Part shown: in pieces, positions 41,417 through 46,942 of the stretch
Position numbering within the stretch: the first letter of the stretch is position 1
Layout: each line of letters starts with the position of its first letter
From: a virus
Virus record (IMG/VR): IMGVR_UViG_3300047994_000044
Span: 1 to 50,046 of that record
Strand: one strand, 5' to 3'
Length of the DNA stretch: 50,046 nucleotides
Notes under the pieces: generated by a model
Databases searched by the model: none
Seen by the model: the letters and a program-made list of their open reading frames with translations, nothing else
Told to the model about the DNA's origin: nothing
Position numbers and translations under genes: made by a program

Positions 41417-41722
41417 ATGTCCACCAAGATCAACGCTTCTCAACTCGGTCAACTCCTACGCAATGCTCAGGTAACCGTCGTATTTACGAAGCAGGACGGC
41501 TCAGAGCGGTTTATGAAGTGTACCCTACAGAACGCCTACCTTCCGGAAAAAACCGTTTCAGACAAATCTGAGGACCTTTCAGATCTTGATGCAAAAGCAA
41601 CCACATTTGTGGTCTGGGATCTTGAAGAAAATGATTGGAGATCCTTTAAGGTCAATTCGGTCAAATCCGTAATACTTGCTGGGTTCCAATATTCCCCAGC
41701 GAAATCAATGCTCTTGGGGTAA
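41417..41722 (+). CDS. DUF2693-like small phage protein
   Basis: 101 aa with a beta-rich pattern typical of this small phage family: LLRNAQVTVVFTKQDGSERFM, CTLQNAYLP, and VVWDLEENDWRSFKVNSVK. An AAGGAG site precedes the ATG. Members may be small SH3-like barrel proteins that modulate host factors, but no function is established. Confidence 0.7.
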   Translation: MSTKINASQLGQLLRNAQVTVVFTKQDGSERFMKCTLQNAYLPEKTVSDKSEDLSDLDAKATTFVVWDLEENDWRSFKVNSVKSVILAGFQYSPAKSMLLG

Positions 41723-41744
41723 TATCGTAAATAGGGTATTACCC
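41717..41744 (+). promoter_or_regulatory. GTAAATA box inside a hairpin before the SprT-like gene
   Basis: GGGTAAT (41717-41723) pairs with ATTACCC (41738-41744), and GTAAATA (41727-41733) lies in the loop. A late start about 7 nt after the box (41740) would remove the 5' arm. The ATG is at 41762. Confidence 0.45.
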
Positions 41745-41761
41745 ATACGAGGCAACCCCTG

Positions 41762-42277
41762 ATGTTAACTATTAAAGGAATAGATAATCATGAAGAGCGT
41801 GCCTATATCCGTGAGTTTGTGGCATTTACTTTAGGCCACTTGGTGTCCAAAGAAAAACTTAAAAAGGCAGATATTAAACTTACTGCTATTAATATTTCAG
41901 ATCTACCTGTTGATCAGCAAGAAGAGTTCGAAGAATGTAGTGCTTGGATGGGTGATGAAGGTCGAGTCAAGGGACGTAGAAAGTTTACAATCGACATCAA
42001 CAAATCATCTATCAAATCATCAGGAAGTTTGCGTTATAGGATGCGCGATTTTCTAGTGATGCTTTCACACGAATTGGTCCATGTGAAGCAGTATTTGAAT
42101 GGTGAATTGTTTGACTATGCGAACGGGATTCAATCTCGCTTTCACGGCAAGCTGTATCTAGTTTCAACATCCAAGACAATGGATTGGGATTATTACAATT
42201 CACCTTGGGAAGTCGAGGCATACGGTCGTTCAGAAGGTATTTACAACATGTTCTGTGCATACAGATGGGAAAATTAA
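41762..42277 (+). CDS. SprT-like zinc metallopeptidase
   Basis: The 171-aa protein has MLSHELVHVKQY near residues 100-111 (HExxH zinc site) and SPWEVEAYGRSEG near 140, where the Glu is a likely third zinc ligand. SprT-like proteases act on DNA-bound proteins in cells. The phage target is unknown. A late-type box with a hairpin lies upstream. Confidence 0.75.
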   Translation: MLTIKGIDNHEERAYIREFVAFTLGHLVSKEKLKKADIKLTAINISDLPVDQQEEFEECSAWMGDEGRVKGRRKFTIDINKSSIKSSGSLRYRMRDFLVMLSHELVHVKQYLNGELFDYANGIQSRFHGKLYLVSTSKTMDWDYYNSPWEVEAYGRSEGIYNMFCAYRWEN

Positions 42278-42287
42278 AGGAATAAAC

Positions 42288-42527
42288 GTGAAAGAATTTA
42301 GTTATGTTGCCACATCAAATACGGTGTGGACTTGTGTGAATTGTAACTGTTATATAACTTCAGAAGAAAGTACCGGCTGGTTCGACCGAAACGGTAAGCC
42401 AGTATCAATTTTTACCCCATCTAGCCGATATTGGGCACCTGGTTCTAAACCACCAATGACGACAGCAGTCTACTGTCGCGTAGAATGTGTCCCTAAAGCC
42501 AATAATGAAAATCCGGTTGGACTATGA
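42288..42527 (+). CDS. Small protein with Cys pairs, GTG start
   Basis: A GTG at 42288 follows AAAGGA (42277-42282) at good spacing, which gives 79 aa. The protein has TCVNCNCYI near residue 15 and VYCRVEC near 64, two Cys pairs likely to bind zinc. Its stop overlaps the next ATG. No family is recognised. Confidence 0.7.
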   Translation: MKEFSYVATSNTVWTCVNCNCYITSEESTGWFDRNGKPVSIFTPSSRYWAPGSKPPMTTAVYCRVECVPKANNENPVGL

Positions 42528-42859
42528 ATATAGCTCGACAATACGTTACGGCAATGTTGTCATTAGCTTTCTTTTTCATCATTGATTTTTTTATCACAAG
42601 AAACATCATTTCAATTGCTGGATTTGATGCCGAAGCCAATCCAATAGATCATTGGTTACTTACAGTGTTTCAAACTGTCTGGGTGCTATTAGCTTGGAAA
42701 ATTTTTACTTTATGGGCATTGTTTGGCGCGGTTATATTGGTTTACTACCGTTCAAATCGTAGAACTAGAGATTTTGTTGTGTATGCGCTATGGGGACTTG
42801 TTGGCATCACAATTATTGTTGATCTGTGGAGCATTCATGTTATGAATGTTGTGTCTTAA
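42524..42859 (+). CDS. Multi-span membrane protein
   Basis: 111 aa with hydrophobic segments near residues 9-27 (LSLAFFFIIDFFIT), 47-75 (FQTVWVLLAWKIFTLWALFG) and 85-105 (FVVYALWGLVGITIIVDLW), so three or four membrane helices. Starts at an ATGA overlap. No family is recognised. A role in superinfection control or lysis is only a possibility. Confidence 0.7.
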   Translation: MNIARQYVTAMLSLAFFFIIDFFITRNIISIAGFDAEANPIDHWLLTVFQTVWVLLAWKIFTLWALFGAVILVYYRSNRRTRDFVVYALWGLVGITIIVDLWSIHVMNVVS

Positions 42860-42900
42860 GAAACTATAGCGCAGAATATTGATTCAATTATGGAGATTAC

Positions 42901-43179
42901 ATGATTCACAATGCGAAAGAAGAATTGATGGAATGTTTGGCCGAGGAATGTTCAGAGGTCATTAAAGCTAAAAGCAAGATCATGCGTTTTGGTGAAACAC
43001 CTGAAAGAATTGCTCATCTCAAAGAAGAAATCATGGATGTTATAGCCGTAGTTGCTATGTTGTTTGAAGAAATGCAAATTTCTCCAGAAGAGGAAGAAAA
43101 ATTATATCGATTAGGTGAGGCCAGCATGAAGAAGCGTGATAGTTATATGAAATTCAAACCAAAGGTGCGTCACACATGA
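42901..43179 (+). CDS. MazG-like all-alpha NTP pyrophosphohydrolase (first of two)
   Basis: The 92-aa helical protein has ECLAEECSEVIKAKSK near residues 12-27 and LKEEIMDVIAV near 40-50, matching the ExxE and ExxD metal motifs of MazG-type enzymes. These hydrolyse nucleoside triphosphates, including unwanted or signalling nucleotides. It overlaps a second MazG-like gene by 4 bp. Confidence 0.75.
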   Translation: MIHNAKEELMECLAEECSEVIKAKSKIMRFGETPERIAHLKEEIMDVIAVVAMLFEEMQISPEEEEKLYRLGEASMKKRDSYMKFKPKVRHT

Positions 43180-43499
43180 AAAAAGAAATGACTCTGAATG
43201 AATACCAGGCTTGGGTCGCAAGCATGTGGACTGACAAGAAAAAGAAATTAAGTTTGGCTGATGACTTTGTCATGTCTTTAGGTCTTCCAGGTGAAGCCGG
43301 TGAAGTCACAGAACTTCTTAAAAAAGCGCAGCGTGATCAAGGATCTGTCACTAAAGTTGACAAGAAAAAGTTGATCAAGGAATTAGGTGACGTTCAATAT
43401 TATTTGATGATGATTGCTTATCGTCATGGGATCGAAGGGCAGGAAATTATTCGTGCTAATGTTAAAAAATTAGAGGAACGTTACAAGAACCGTCGATGA
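43176..43499 (+). CDS. MazG-like NTP pyrophosphohydrolase (second of two)
   Basis: The 107-aa product begins MTLNEYQ and has LGLPGEAGEVTELLKK near residues 34-49 and KELGDVQYYLMMIAY near 66-80, the typical MazG motifs. The adjacent MazG-like gene is more divergent, so the two may differ in substrate. Both lie downstream of the nucleotide genes nrdJ and thyX. Confidence 0.85.
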   Translation: MKKEMTLNEYQAWVASMWTDKKKKLSLADDFVMSLGLPGEAGEVTELLKKAQRDQGSVTKVDKKKLIKELGDVQYYLMMIAYRHGIEGQEIIRANVKKLEERYKNRR

Positions 43500-43531
43500 T
43501 CATATATACTTAATAACCCTGAGGATTCCAC

Positions 43532-44032
43532 ATGAAAACACTAGCTTTATTTGCTCTAATTTCGCTTTTTAGTTTCGGAATCGCTCAAGGTCATGTCCAG
43601 AAAGAATCTACCGCTAAGACCATCGAAGAATTGCCTAAGGATGCCGTTCCGAATGGAAACGATAAGTTCTTTCCGCTCTACACGGACTCTAATGGTGTTT
43701 TAATTATTGATGTCACAAGTATTAAGCTTGTTGATGGTAAAGCTAGTTTCTTTATTTCTCTTGTTACCAAGAGAGATGACGAAGTAGAAGTTGTAGTTAC
43801 AAAACAGCAAATTGATTGTGTTGCTATGAAGAGCACCTATTTGTACATCTACATATTTGACAGAGACGGTAAAATTTTAGCTTCAGATGTAAACCCAGAT
43901 GACACAATTGTAATTACGCCAGGAACTAGAAGTGCTAGTATTGCTAGCGTAGTTTGTAAGGCACCGGGAACGCCGACAGCCCCAGTTGCCCCTCAAAAGA
44001 AGCATTATCCTGCCGGAACAGAAACTGTTTGA
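43532..44032 (+). CDS. Secreted protein with signal peptide
   Basis: 166 aa. The N-terminus MKTLALFALISLFSFGIAQG is a classic signal peptide with likely cleavage after AQG. The mature protein is beta-rich (GVLIIDVTSIKLVDGKASFF) with a proline-rich end. It would act in the periplasm or envelope. A GAGG site and a -10-like TATACT (43505-43510) precede it. No family is recognised. Confidence 0.7.
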   Translation: MKTLALFALISLFSFGIAQGHVQKESTAKTIEELPKDAVPNGNDKFFPLYTDSNGVLIIDVTSIKLVDGKASFFISLVTKRDDEVEVVVTKQQIDCVAMKSTYLYIYIFDRDGKILASDVNPDDTIVITPGTRSASIASVVCKAPGTPTAPVAPQKKHYPAGTETV

Positions 44033-44057
44033 CTTTAGATTAGAAGTGTTTTAATAT
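44029..44057 (+). promoter_or_regulatory. Promoter TTGACT-N17-TAATAT with +1 at the ATG
   Basis: TTGACT (44029-44034), 17-bp spacer, TAATAT (44052-44057). The predicted start at 44064 is one base before the ATG at 44065. No Shine-Dalgarno is present. Confidence 0.65.
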
Positions 44058-44064
44058 ATCAACC

Positions 44065-44289
44065 ATGGAAGTTACAGACGCATCTAACCTTGTGGAAGAA
44101 CTCGGTTGTTTCTTCAGATACGATGAGACCTTAAAGGCTTATTGTGTTTATGTAGGACAATCATGGGCTTACATCAAACCAGAGAATCTGGAAAAATTGG
44201 AAGATAAGCAGTTTGTACGATTTTTAATTGGATTTATGGCTCAGGAGGCAGAAGACTTGGCTAGAATCGGAGGTCCTGTAAAGCACTAA
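44065..44289 (+). CDS. Hypothetical 74-aa acidic protein
   Basis: 74 aa, acidic and helical in its second half (DKQFVRFLIGFMAQEAEDLARI). It follows a near-consensus promoter without a ribosome site, so translation is probably leaderless. No family is recognised. Confidence 0.65.
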   Translation: MEVTDASNLVEELGCFFRYDETLKAYCVYVGQSWAYIKPENLEKLEDKQFVRFLIGFMAQEAEDLARIGGPVKH

Positions 44290-44290
44290 T

Positions 44291-44473
44291 ATGGCTTTTA
44301 GAGACGAAGACAAAGATGATTTCACTAAGCCGTCACGACAAAATCGTGGCAGCAAAAAGACCAAGACTCGTAGTAATGAGGTCCGTGTTCCAAAAGAACC
44401 ATATCGTCGTCAACGGTTTACAATGAACGACGTTCTAGGGGATCACGATTTTGATGAAGAGGATGACTATTAG
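44291..44473 (+). CDS. Hypothetical 60-aa charged protein
   Basis: 60 aa, with a basic middle (RQNRGSKKTKTRSNEV) and an acidic end (DHDFDEEDDY). It has no obvious ribosome site of its own and starts two bases after the preceding stop, so reinitiation is likely. It is the last protein gene before the tRNA island. Confidence 0.55.
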   Translation: MAFRDEDKDDFTKPSRQNRGSKKTKTRSNEVRVPKEPYRRQRFTMNDVLGDHDFDEEDDY

Positions 44474-44528
44474 AAAATAAATTTTCTTAATAGTTAGTCT
44501 TTTCGAAATTAGAAGATAAATATGAGAC

Positions 44529-44557
44529 TTGCTATTAAAGATTAAATAATCTAAGAT
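44529..44557 (+). promoter_or_regulatory. Promoter TTGCTA-N17-TAAGAT
   Basis: TTGCTA (44529-44534) and TAAGAT (44552-44557) are 17 bp apart, giving a start near 44564. The -10 hexamer is the same as that of the promoter at 2448, which also drives a structured noncoding RNA. Confidence 0.65.
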
Positions 44558-44563
44558 AGTAAG

Positions 44564-44746
44564 CATTAGAGGTAGTAGAAGTATCTCAGGCAGATAAGCC
44601 TTCGAACCGAAGAGGTTCAGCTGTATCCCCGCTTCCACTACGCAACTCGTGCAACGTTCTTGCACGCTAGGCACGCGGTCACTCCTTCCCATGGAACCGC
44701 TGGAACAAGATTACAAGGCCATCGCTTGCCAAAGCGTGGCCTTTTT
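44564..44746 (+). ncRNA. Stand-alone structured RNA with own promoter and terminator
   Basis: About 183 nt between a promoter and an intrinsic terminator. A long closing helix joins GTAGTAGAAG (44572-44581) with CTTCCACTAC (44632-44641), one mismatch. Inside are TATCT/AGATA (44582-44596) and GAACC/GGTTC (44604-44618). Downstream are CGTGCAA/TTGCACG (loop CGTTC, near 44647-44666) and GCGGT/ACCGC (near 44674-44700). It has no tRNA T-arm and no ORF. Function unknown. Confidence 0.7.
44715..44746 (+). terminator. Strong intrinsic terminator of the 44564 RNA
   Basis: AAGGCCA-t-CGCTT (44715-44727) pairs with AAGCG-TGGCCTT (44732-44743) around GCCA, followed by a U run (44742-44746). Confidence 0.92.
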
Positions 44747-45067
44747 ACTTTGGAAGCTGGAAATCCGTCGAGGAAACTCGTGAAGCCAGCATCAATTTCT
44801 CAAGCATTCTTTGGATTCCATTGAATGACCTTGGTCGCCCTCACCACCTAAATCAGGTTGGACTAAAACGTGTCCAGCATTGTTAAGTACCTATTAGGGA
44901 AACACGATGTAAAGCAGGGAAACTCTAACGCGGGGAACGTTGGTTCGAATCCAACAGGTTCATCTATACCGGCTCTCGAAAACGTACCGAGATTCAAGTG
45001 CTCACGCACGCGACCGGCGAGCCTTCGTCTAGTGGCCCAGGACACCCGCACTTTATTTTCGATTTAT
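44747..45067 (+). other. Structured tRNA-like and tRNA-remnant region
   Basis: No protein gene is seen. Visible pieces are: GCTGG/CCAGC around CGAG-gaaa-CTCG (44756-44790); TGGAC/GTCCA (near 44869-44878); a canonical T-arm GTTGG-TTCGAAT-CCAAC (44939-44955) with no matching acceptor 5' strand except a poor one at 44886; TCTCG/CGAGA (44973-44991); and a tRNA-Glu-like 5' half with TTCGTCTAGTGGCCCAGGAC at 45024-45043. I read these as decayed or rearranged tRNA genes. Confidence 0.5.
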
Positions 45068-45139
45068 TCCAGTAGACGCGCAAGGTGTGCGGGATCGCTG
45101 TTAACGATTTGTGGCAAGGTTCGATTCCTTGTGCTGGAG
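45068..45139 (+). tRNA. tRNA-Asn (GTT)
   Basis: Acceptor TCCAGTA/TGCTGGA, discriminator G. The anticodon arm GATCG-CTGTTAA-CGATT gives GTT. T-arm CAAGG-TTCGATT-CCTTG. No CCA is encoded, unlike most tRNAs of this island. The D-stem is short (CGC/GCG). Confidence 0.8.
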
Positions 45140-45270
45140 AAAATTAACGCGGAACTGTTGACTAAGGCTGACAACCTAAACATCGACTCGTCATCGTATG
45201 TGCCAACAGTTCCATTATTGAATCCTAATGTCCGAGTCCGGATCGTGAGACTAACACGTAAAAAAGATCT
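45140..45270 (+). other. Structured spacer with a 10-bp stem, no tRNA assigned
   Basis: GGAACTGTTG (from 45151) pairs perfectly with CAACAGTTCC (ending 45213), enclosing about 43 nt with a TAAGG-CTGACAA-CCTAA loop like an anticodon arm. A TCCG-AGTC-CGGA hairpin follows near 45231. There is no T-arm consensus or CCA. Possibly a degenerate tRNA. Confidence 0.4.
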
Positions 45271-45341
45271 GTCCTCGAAGACAAACGGTAAGTCGCCCGA
45301 ATTTGAATCGGGAGAAGCAGGTTCAATTCCTGTCAAGGATC
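45271..45341 (+). tRNA. tRNA-Gln (TTG), first copy
   Basis: Acceptor GTCCTCG/CAAGGAT with one C-A mismatch. The anticodon arm CCCGA-ATTTGAA-TCGGG gives TTG. T-arm GCAGG-TTCAATT-CCTGT. D-stem of 3 bp (GAC/GTC). No CCA is encoded. Confidence 0.7.
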
Positions 45342-45343
45342 TT

Positions 45344-45398
45344 GCAGGGTTTTATCCATAACATTAGAAACGCTTCACCCTGGCGCGGATTGTTATGG
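45344..45398 (+). ncRNA. Candidate H-type pseudoknot
   Basis: CAGGG (45345-45349) can pair with CCCTG (45378-45382), and CCATAAC (45356-45362) with GTTATGG (45392-45398). The two helices cross, which makes a pseudoknot directly between tRNA-Gln and tRNA-Lys. Confidence 0.4.
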
Positions 45399-45406
45399 TC
45401 TTATTC

Positions 45407-45482
45407 GGGTCTGTCGTATAACGGCTATTATATCTCCCTCTTAAGGAGCACGATCAGGGTTCAAATCCCTGCGGACCCACCA
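45407..45482 (+). tRNA. tRNA-Lys (CTT)
   Basis: Acceptor GGGTCTG/CGGACCC, discriminator A, CCA encoded. Anticodon loop CTCTTAA gives CTT. T-arm CAGGG-TTCAAAT-CCCTG. Confidence 0.85.
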
Positions 45483-45488
45483 AAATTT

Positions 45489-45562
45489 GGGCTGTTAGTT
45501 AAATGGGATAACAGTGGCCTTGCAAGTCACTATTGAGAGTTCGATTCTCTCACGGTCCACCA
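45489..45562 (+). tRNA. tRNA-Ala (TGC)
   Basis: Acceptor GGGCTGT/ACGGTCC, A, CCA encoded. Anticodon arm GTGGC-CTTGCAA-GTCAC gives TGC. T-arm GAGAG-TTCGATT-CTCTC. Confidence 0.88.
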
Positions 45563-45602
45563 AATACGTGTTGTCGGTACTAGAGTAGAGAACCGTCGTT
45601 AC

Positions 45603-45677
45603 GCTCTCAAAGCATTGTTGGCGATGCACGGGTTTTGTAAGCCTGAGAACTCAGTTCGATTCCGAGTGAGAGCACCA
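45603..45677 (+). tRNA. tRNA-Thr (TGT)
   Basis: Acceptor GCTCTCA/TGAGAGC perfect, A, CCA encoded. Anticodon arm CGGGT-TTTGTAA-GCCTG gives TGT. D-arm GCAT/ATGC. The T-stem has one mismatch. The 40 nt before it (45563-45602) hold a CGGT/ACCG hairpin only. Confidence 0.88.
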
Positions 45678-45683
45678 ATTTAT

Positions 45684-45760
45684 GGGTTGTTCGTCTACGT
45701 TGGCTAAGACCGTAGTCTCCAAAACTATCAAAGGCGGATCGTCACCGTCACAACCTGCCA
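45684..45760 (+). tRNA. tRNA-Trp (CCA)
   Basis: Acceptor GGGTTGT/ACAACCT, G, CCA encoded. Anticodon arm GTAGT-CTCCAAA-ACTAT gives CCA. The T-arm GGCGG-ATCGTCA-CCGTC has a non-standard loop instead of TTCGAAT. Confidence 0.8.
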
Positions 45761-45794
45761 CTAAATACTCCAAACAACAAAATAAGGTTTGGAG
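45761..45794 (+). promoter_or_regulatory. TAAATA late-type box fused to a hairpin that hides the HNH ribosome site
   Basis: CTAAATA (45761-45767) is followed by CTCCAAAC (45768-45775) pairing with GTTTGGAG (45787-45794), which contains the GGAG of the ORF at 45797. A late start near 45774 would remove the 5' arm. The layout is like the regulation known for the T4 homing endonuclease I-TevI. Confidence 0.65.
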
Positions 45795-45796
45795 TC

Positions 45797-46143
45797 ATGT
45801 CGATAAGAAATATAAAAAAAGTCAGACAATCTCGTAGAGATTGGTACGCTAAGAACCAACAACATGCAATCTCTAAAATCAAAGAAAGACGATCTATATT
45901 GAAAGAATGGATTCAAGAATTCAAAAAAATTTAATGTGCGCTAAATGTGGACAAAATCATCCGGCAACATTGCAATTTCATCATTCTGATCCATCACAAA
46001 AAGATATTGAAATTAGCCAAATGCATAAGCAAGGCTATTCAATTCATAGGATGAAAGAAGAAATCGCGAAGTGCGTTGTGCTGCGTGCCAATTGTCACGC
46101 TATCGTACACTACGAAGAAAGAAATAATCTCGCTGTGGTATAG
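45797..46143 (+). pseudogene. HNH endonuclease split by a frameshift
   Basis: Frame one (45797-45934) encodes the N-terminal basic helix (RRDWYAKNQQHAISKIKERR). A run of seven A (45923-45929) precedes its stop. The -1 frame continues as NLMCAKCGQNHPATLQFHH...KCVVLRANCHAIVHYEE, an HNH/zinc core, to 46143. The second zinc pair reads RxxC where CxxC is expected (one base change). Frameshift plus lost zinc ligand indicate decay, though slippage on A7 could restore the frame. It sits inside the tRNA island, and its 3' end overlaps tRNA-Arg. Confidence 0.8.
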
Positions 46144-46203
46144 AGGATGTGCCTTGAGCTTCTACCTCAATGAACGTCGGTTCGAATCCGGCCAGCGGGT
46201 CCA
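46129..46203 (+). tRNA. tRNA-Arg (TCT)
   Basis: Acceptor CTCGCTG/CAGCGGG, T, CCA encoded. Anticodon arm TTGAG-CTTCTAC-CTCAA gives TCT. T-arm GTCGG-TTCGAAT-CCGGC. Its first 15 bases are also the last codons of the HNH reading frame. Confidence 0.85.
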
Positions 46204-46210
46204 AAATTAT

Positions 46211-46301
46211 GGTGCAGTAAAACCCTTAAGGATGGGGACCGGTCTGTAAAACCGGTGAGCCTAATAAGCCTAGCCAGGATCGTTACCTGGATGCACCACC
46301 A
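46211..46301 (+). tRNA. tRNA-Tyr (GTA)
   Basis: Acceptor GGTGCAG/ATGCACC (one mismatch), A, CCA encoded. Anticodon arm CCGGT-CTGTAAA-ACCGG gives GTA. A long variable arm is present as expected for bacterial Tyr. T-loop ATCGTTA. Confidence 0.85.
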
Positions 46302-46306
46302 AATTC

Positions 46307-46402
46307 GGTCCTATAGTTTAATGGTTAAAACACCACCCTTATAAAGTGGCTTTGGCGGCAGATTACCGCATGATCCAGGTTCGAGTCCTGGTGGGACTAC
46401 CA
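46307..46402 (+). tRNA. tRNA-Ile (TAT) with an unusual long variable arm
   Basis: Acceptor GGTCCTA/TGGGACT, A, CCA encoded. Anticodon loop CTTATAA gives TAT. The variable region is about 25 nt with a GCGG/CCGC helix, a class II feature not expected for Ile. T-arm CCAGG-TTCGAGT-CCTGG. Confidence 0.7.
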
Positions 46403-46406
46403 AATC

Positions 46407-46485
46407 GCCTCTGTAGCAGAATTGGCATATGCACTGCACTTAAAACGCGGGTTACTTGCGGGTTCGACTCCCGCTGGAGGCACCA
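46407..46485 (+). tRNA. tRNA-Leu (TAA)
   Basis: Acceptor GCCTCTG/TGGAGGC, A, CCA encoded. Anticodon loop CTTAAAA gives TAA. T-arm GCGGG-TTCGACT-CCCGC. The variable region is short for Leu. Confidence 0.82.
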
Positions 46486-46491
46486 AACAAA

Positions 46492-46574
46492 GTCTCTATC
46501 TTGCGGGTAGAGACAGCCCACCACCCGGCAGGAGTGGGCATTACGGTTGCCGCAAGCAACACCGGATGACGTAA
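46492..46574 (+). ncRNA. Structured RNA with candidate kissing loops
   Basis: Hairpins GTCTCTA/TAGAGAC (46492-46514), GCCCAC/GTGGGC (46516-46539) and GTTGC-CGCAA-GCAAC (46546-46560), the last enclosed by TTACG/CGTAA (46541-46574). Loop 1 contains TTGCG (46501-46505), complementary to the CGCAA loop. No tRNA features or ORF. Confidence 0.6.
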
Positions 46575-46591
46575 CCGGTTCAATATATTTT

Positions 46592-46667
46592 CAGGGTGTC
46601 GGTTAGCGGCTATACCACATGCCTTGGGCGCATGGAATCGCGAGTTCGAGTCTCGCCACCTTGACCA
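46592..46667 (+). tRNA. tRNA-Pro (TGG), first copy
   Basis: Acceptor CAGGGTG/CACCTTG, A, CCA encoded. Anticodon arm CATGC-CTTGGGC-GCATG gives TGG. T-arm GCGAG-TTCGAGT-CTCGC. Confidence 0.88.
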
Positions 46668-46676
46668 CGATCATAC

Positions 46677-46761
46677 GATAGCAAAGATCTACAAGTAGCT
46701 ATCCAGGCTGAACCATTTCGTAGCCTCTCTCGGTTCAGTATGGTGAGAGGGTGAGTAGATC
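46677..46761 (+). ncRNA. Candidate double-pseudoknot RNA
   Basis: GATAGC/GCTATC (46677-46682, 46698-46703) encloses GATCTAC (46686-46692), which pairs with GTAGATC (46755-46761). CTGAACC/GGTTCAG (46708-46714, 46732-46738) encloses CCTCTC (46724-46729), which pairs with GAGAGG (46745-46750). All four helices are perfect and two pairs cross. No ORF or tRNA features. Confidence 0.65.
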
Positions 46762-46774
46762 ACATTTTAATTTT

Positions 46775-46861
46775 CTAGTTTTCAAAAACTAGATGGTGGA
46801 GTGGTTAGACTTAGGTCTGCCCCAAAAATGCGCTAAAGCCGACGCTAAAATATCGGATTAT
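46775..46861 (+). other. tRNA-like remnant
   Basis: Contains a D-arm-like GGTGGAGTGGTTAGACTTAG (from 46794) and a CCGA/TCGG hairpin but no T-arm or CCA. It is preceded by CTAGTTT/AAACTAG (46777-46794). Probably the 5' part of a lost Leu- or Ser-type tRNA. Confidence 0.4.
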
Positions 46862-46936
46862 GCTCTGTTAGATTACCGGCTAGATCGACGCCCTTTCAAG
46901 GCGTAGGAAGGGGATCGACACCCCTACGGAGTACCA
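46862..46936 (+). tRNA. tRNA-Glu (TTC)
   Basis: Acceptor GCTCTGT/ACGGAGT, A, CCA encoded. Anticodon arm ACGCC-CTTTCAA-GGCGT gives TTC. T-arm AGGGG-ATCGACA-CCCCT, with a non-standard loop. Confidence 0.85.
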
Positions 46937-46942
46937 ATTTAT

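Noticed and set aside
44886-44963. A possible complete tRNA around the T-arm at 44939
   Set aside because: The acceptor stem has two mismatches, no anticodon arm can be drawn and CCA is absent. Only the T-arm is convincing.
44870-45361. A 163-aa open frame on the + strand through the tRNA region
   Set aside because: It runs through tRNA-Asn and tRNA-Gln and has no ribosome site or protein-like composition.
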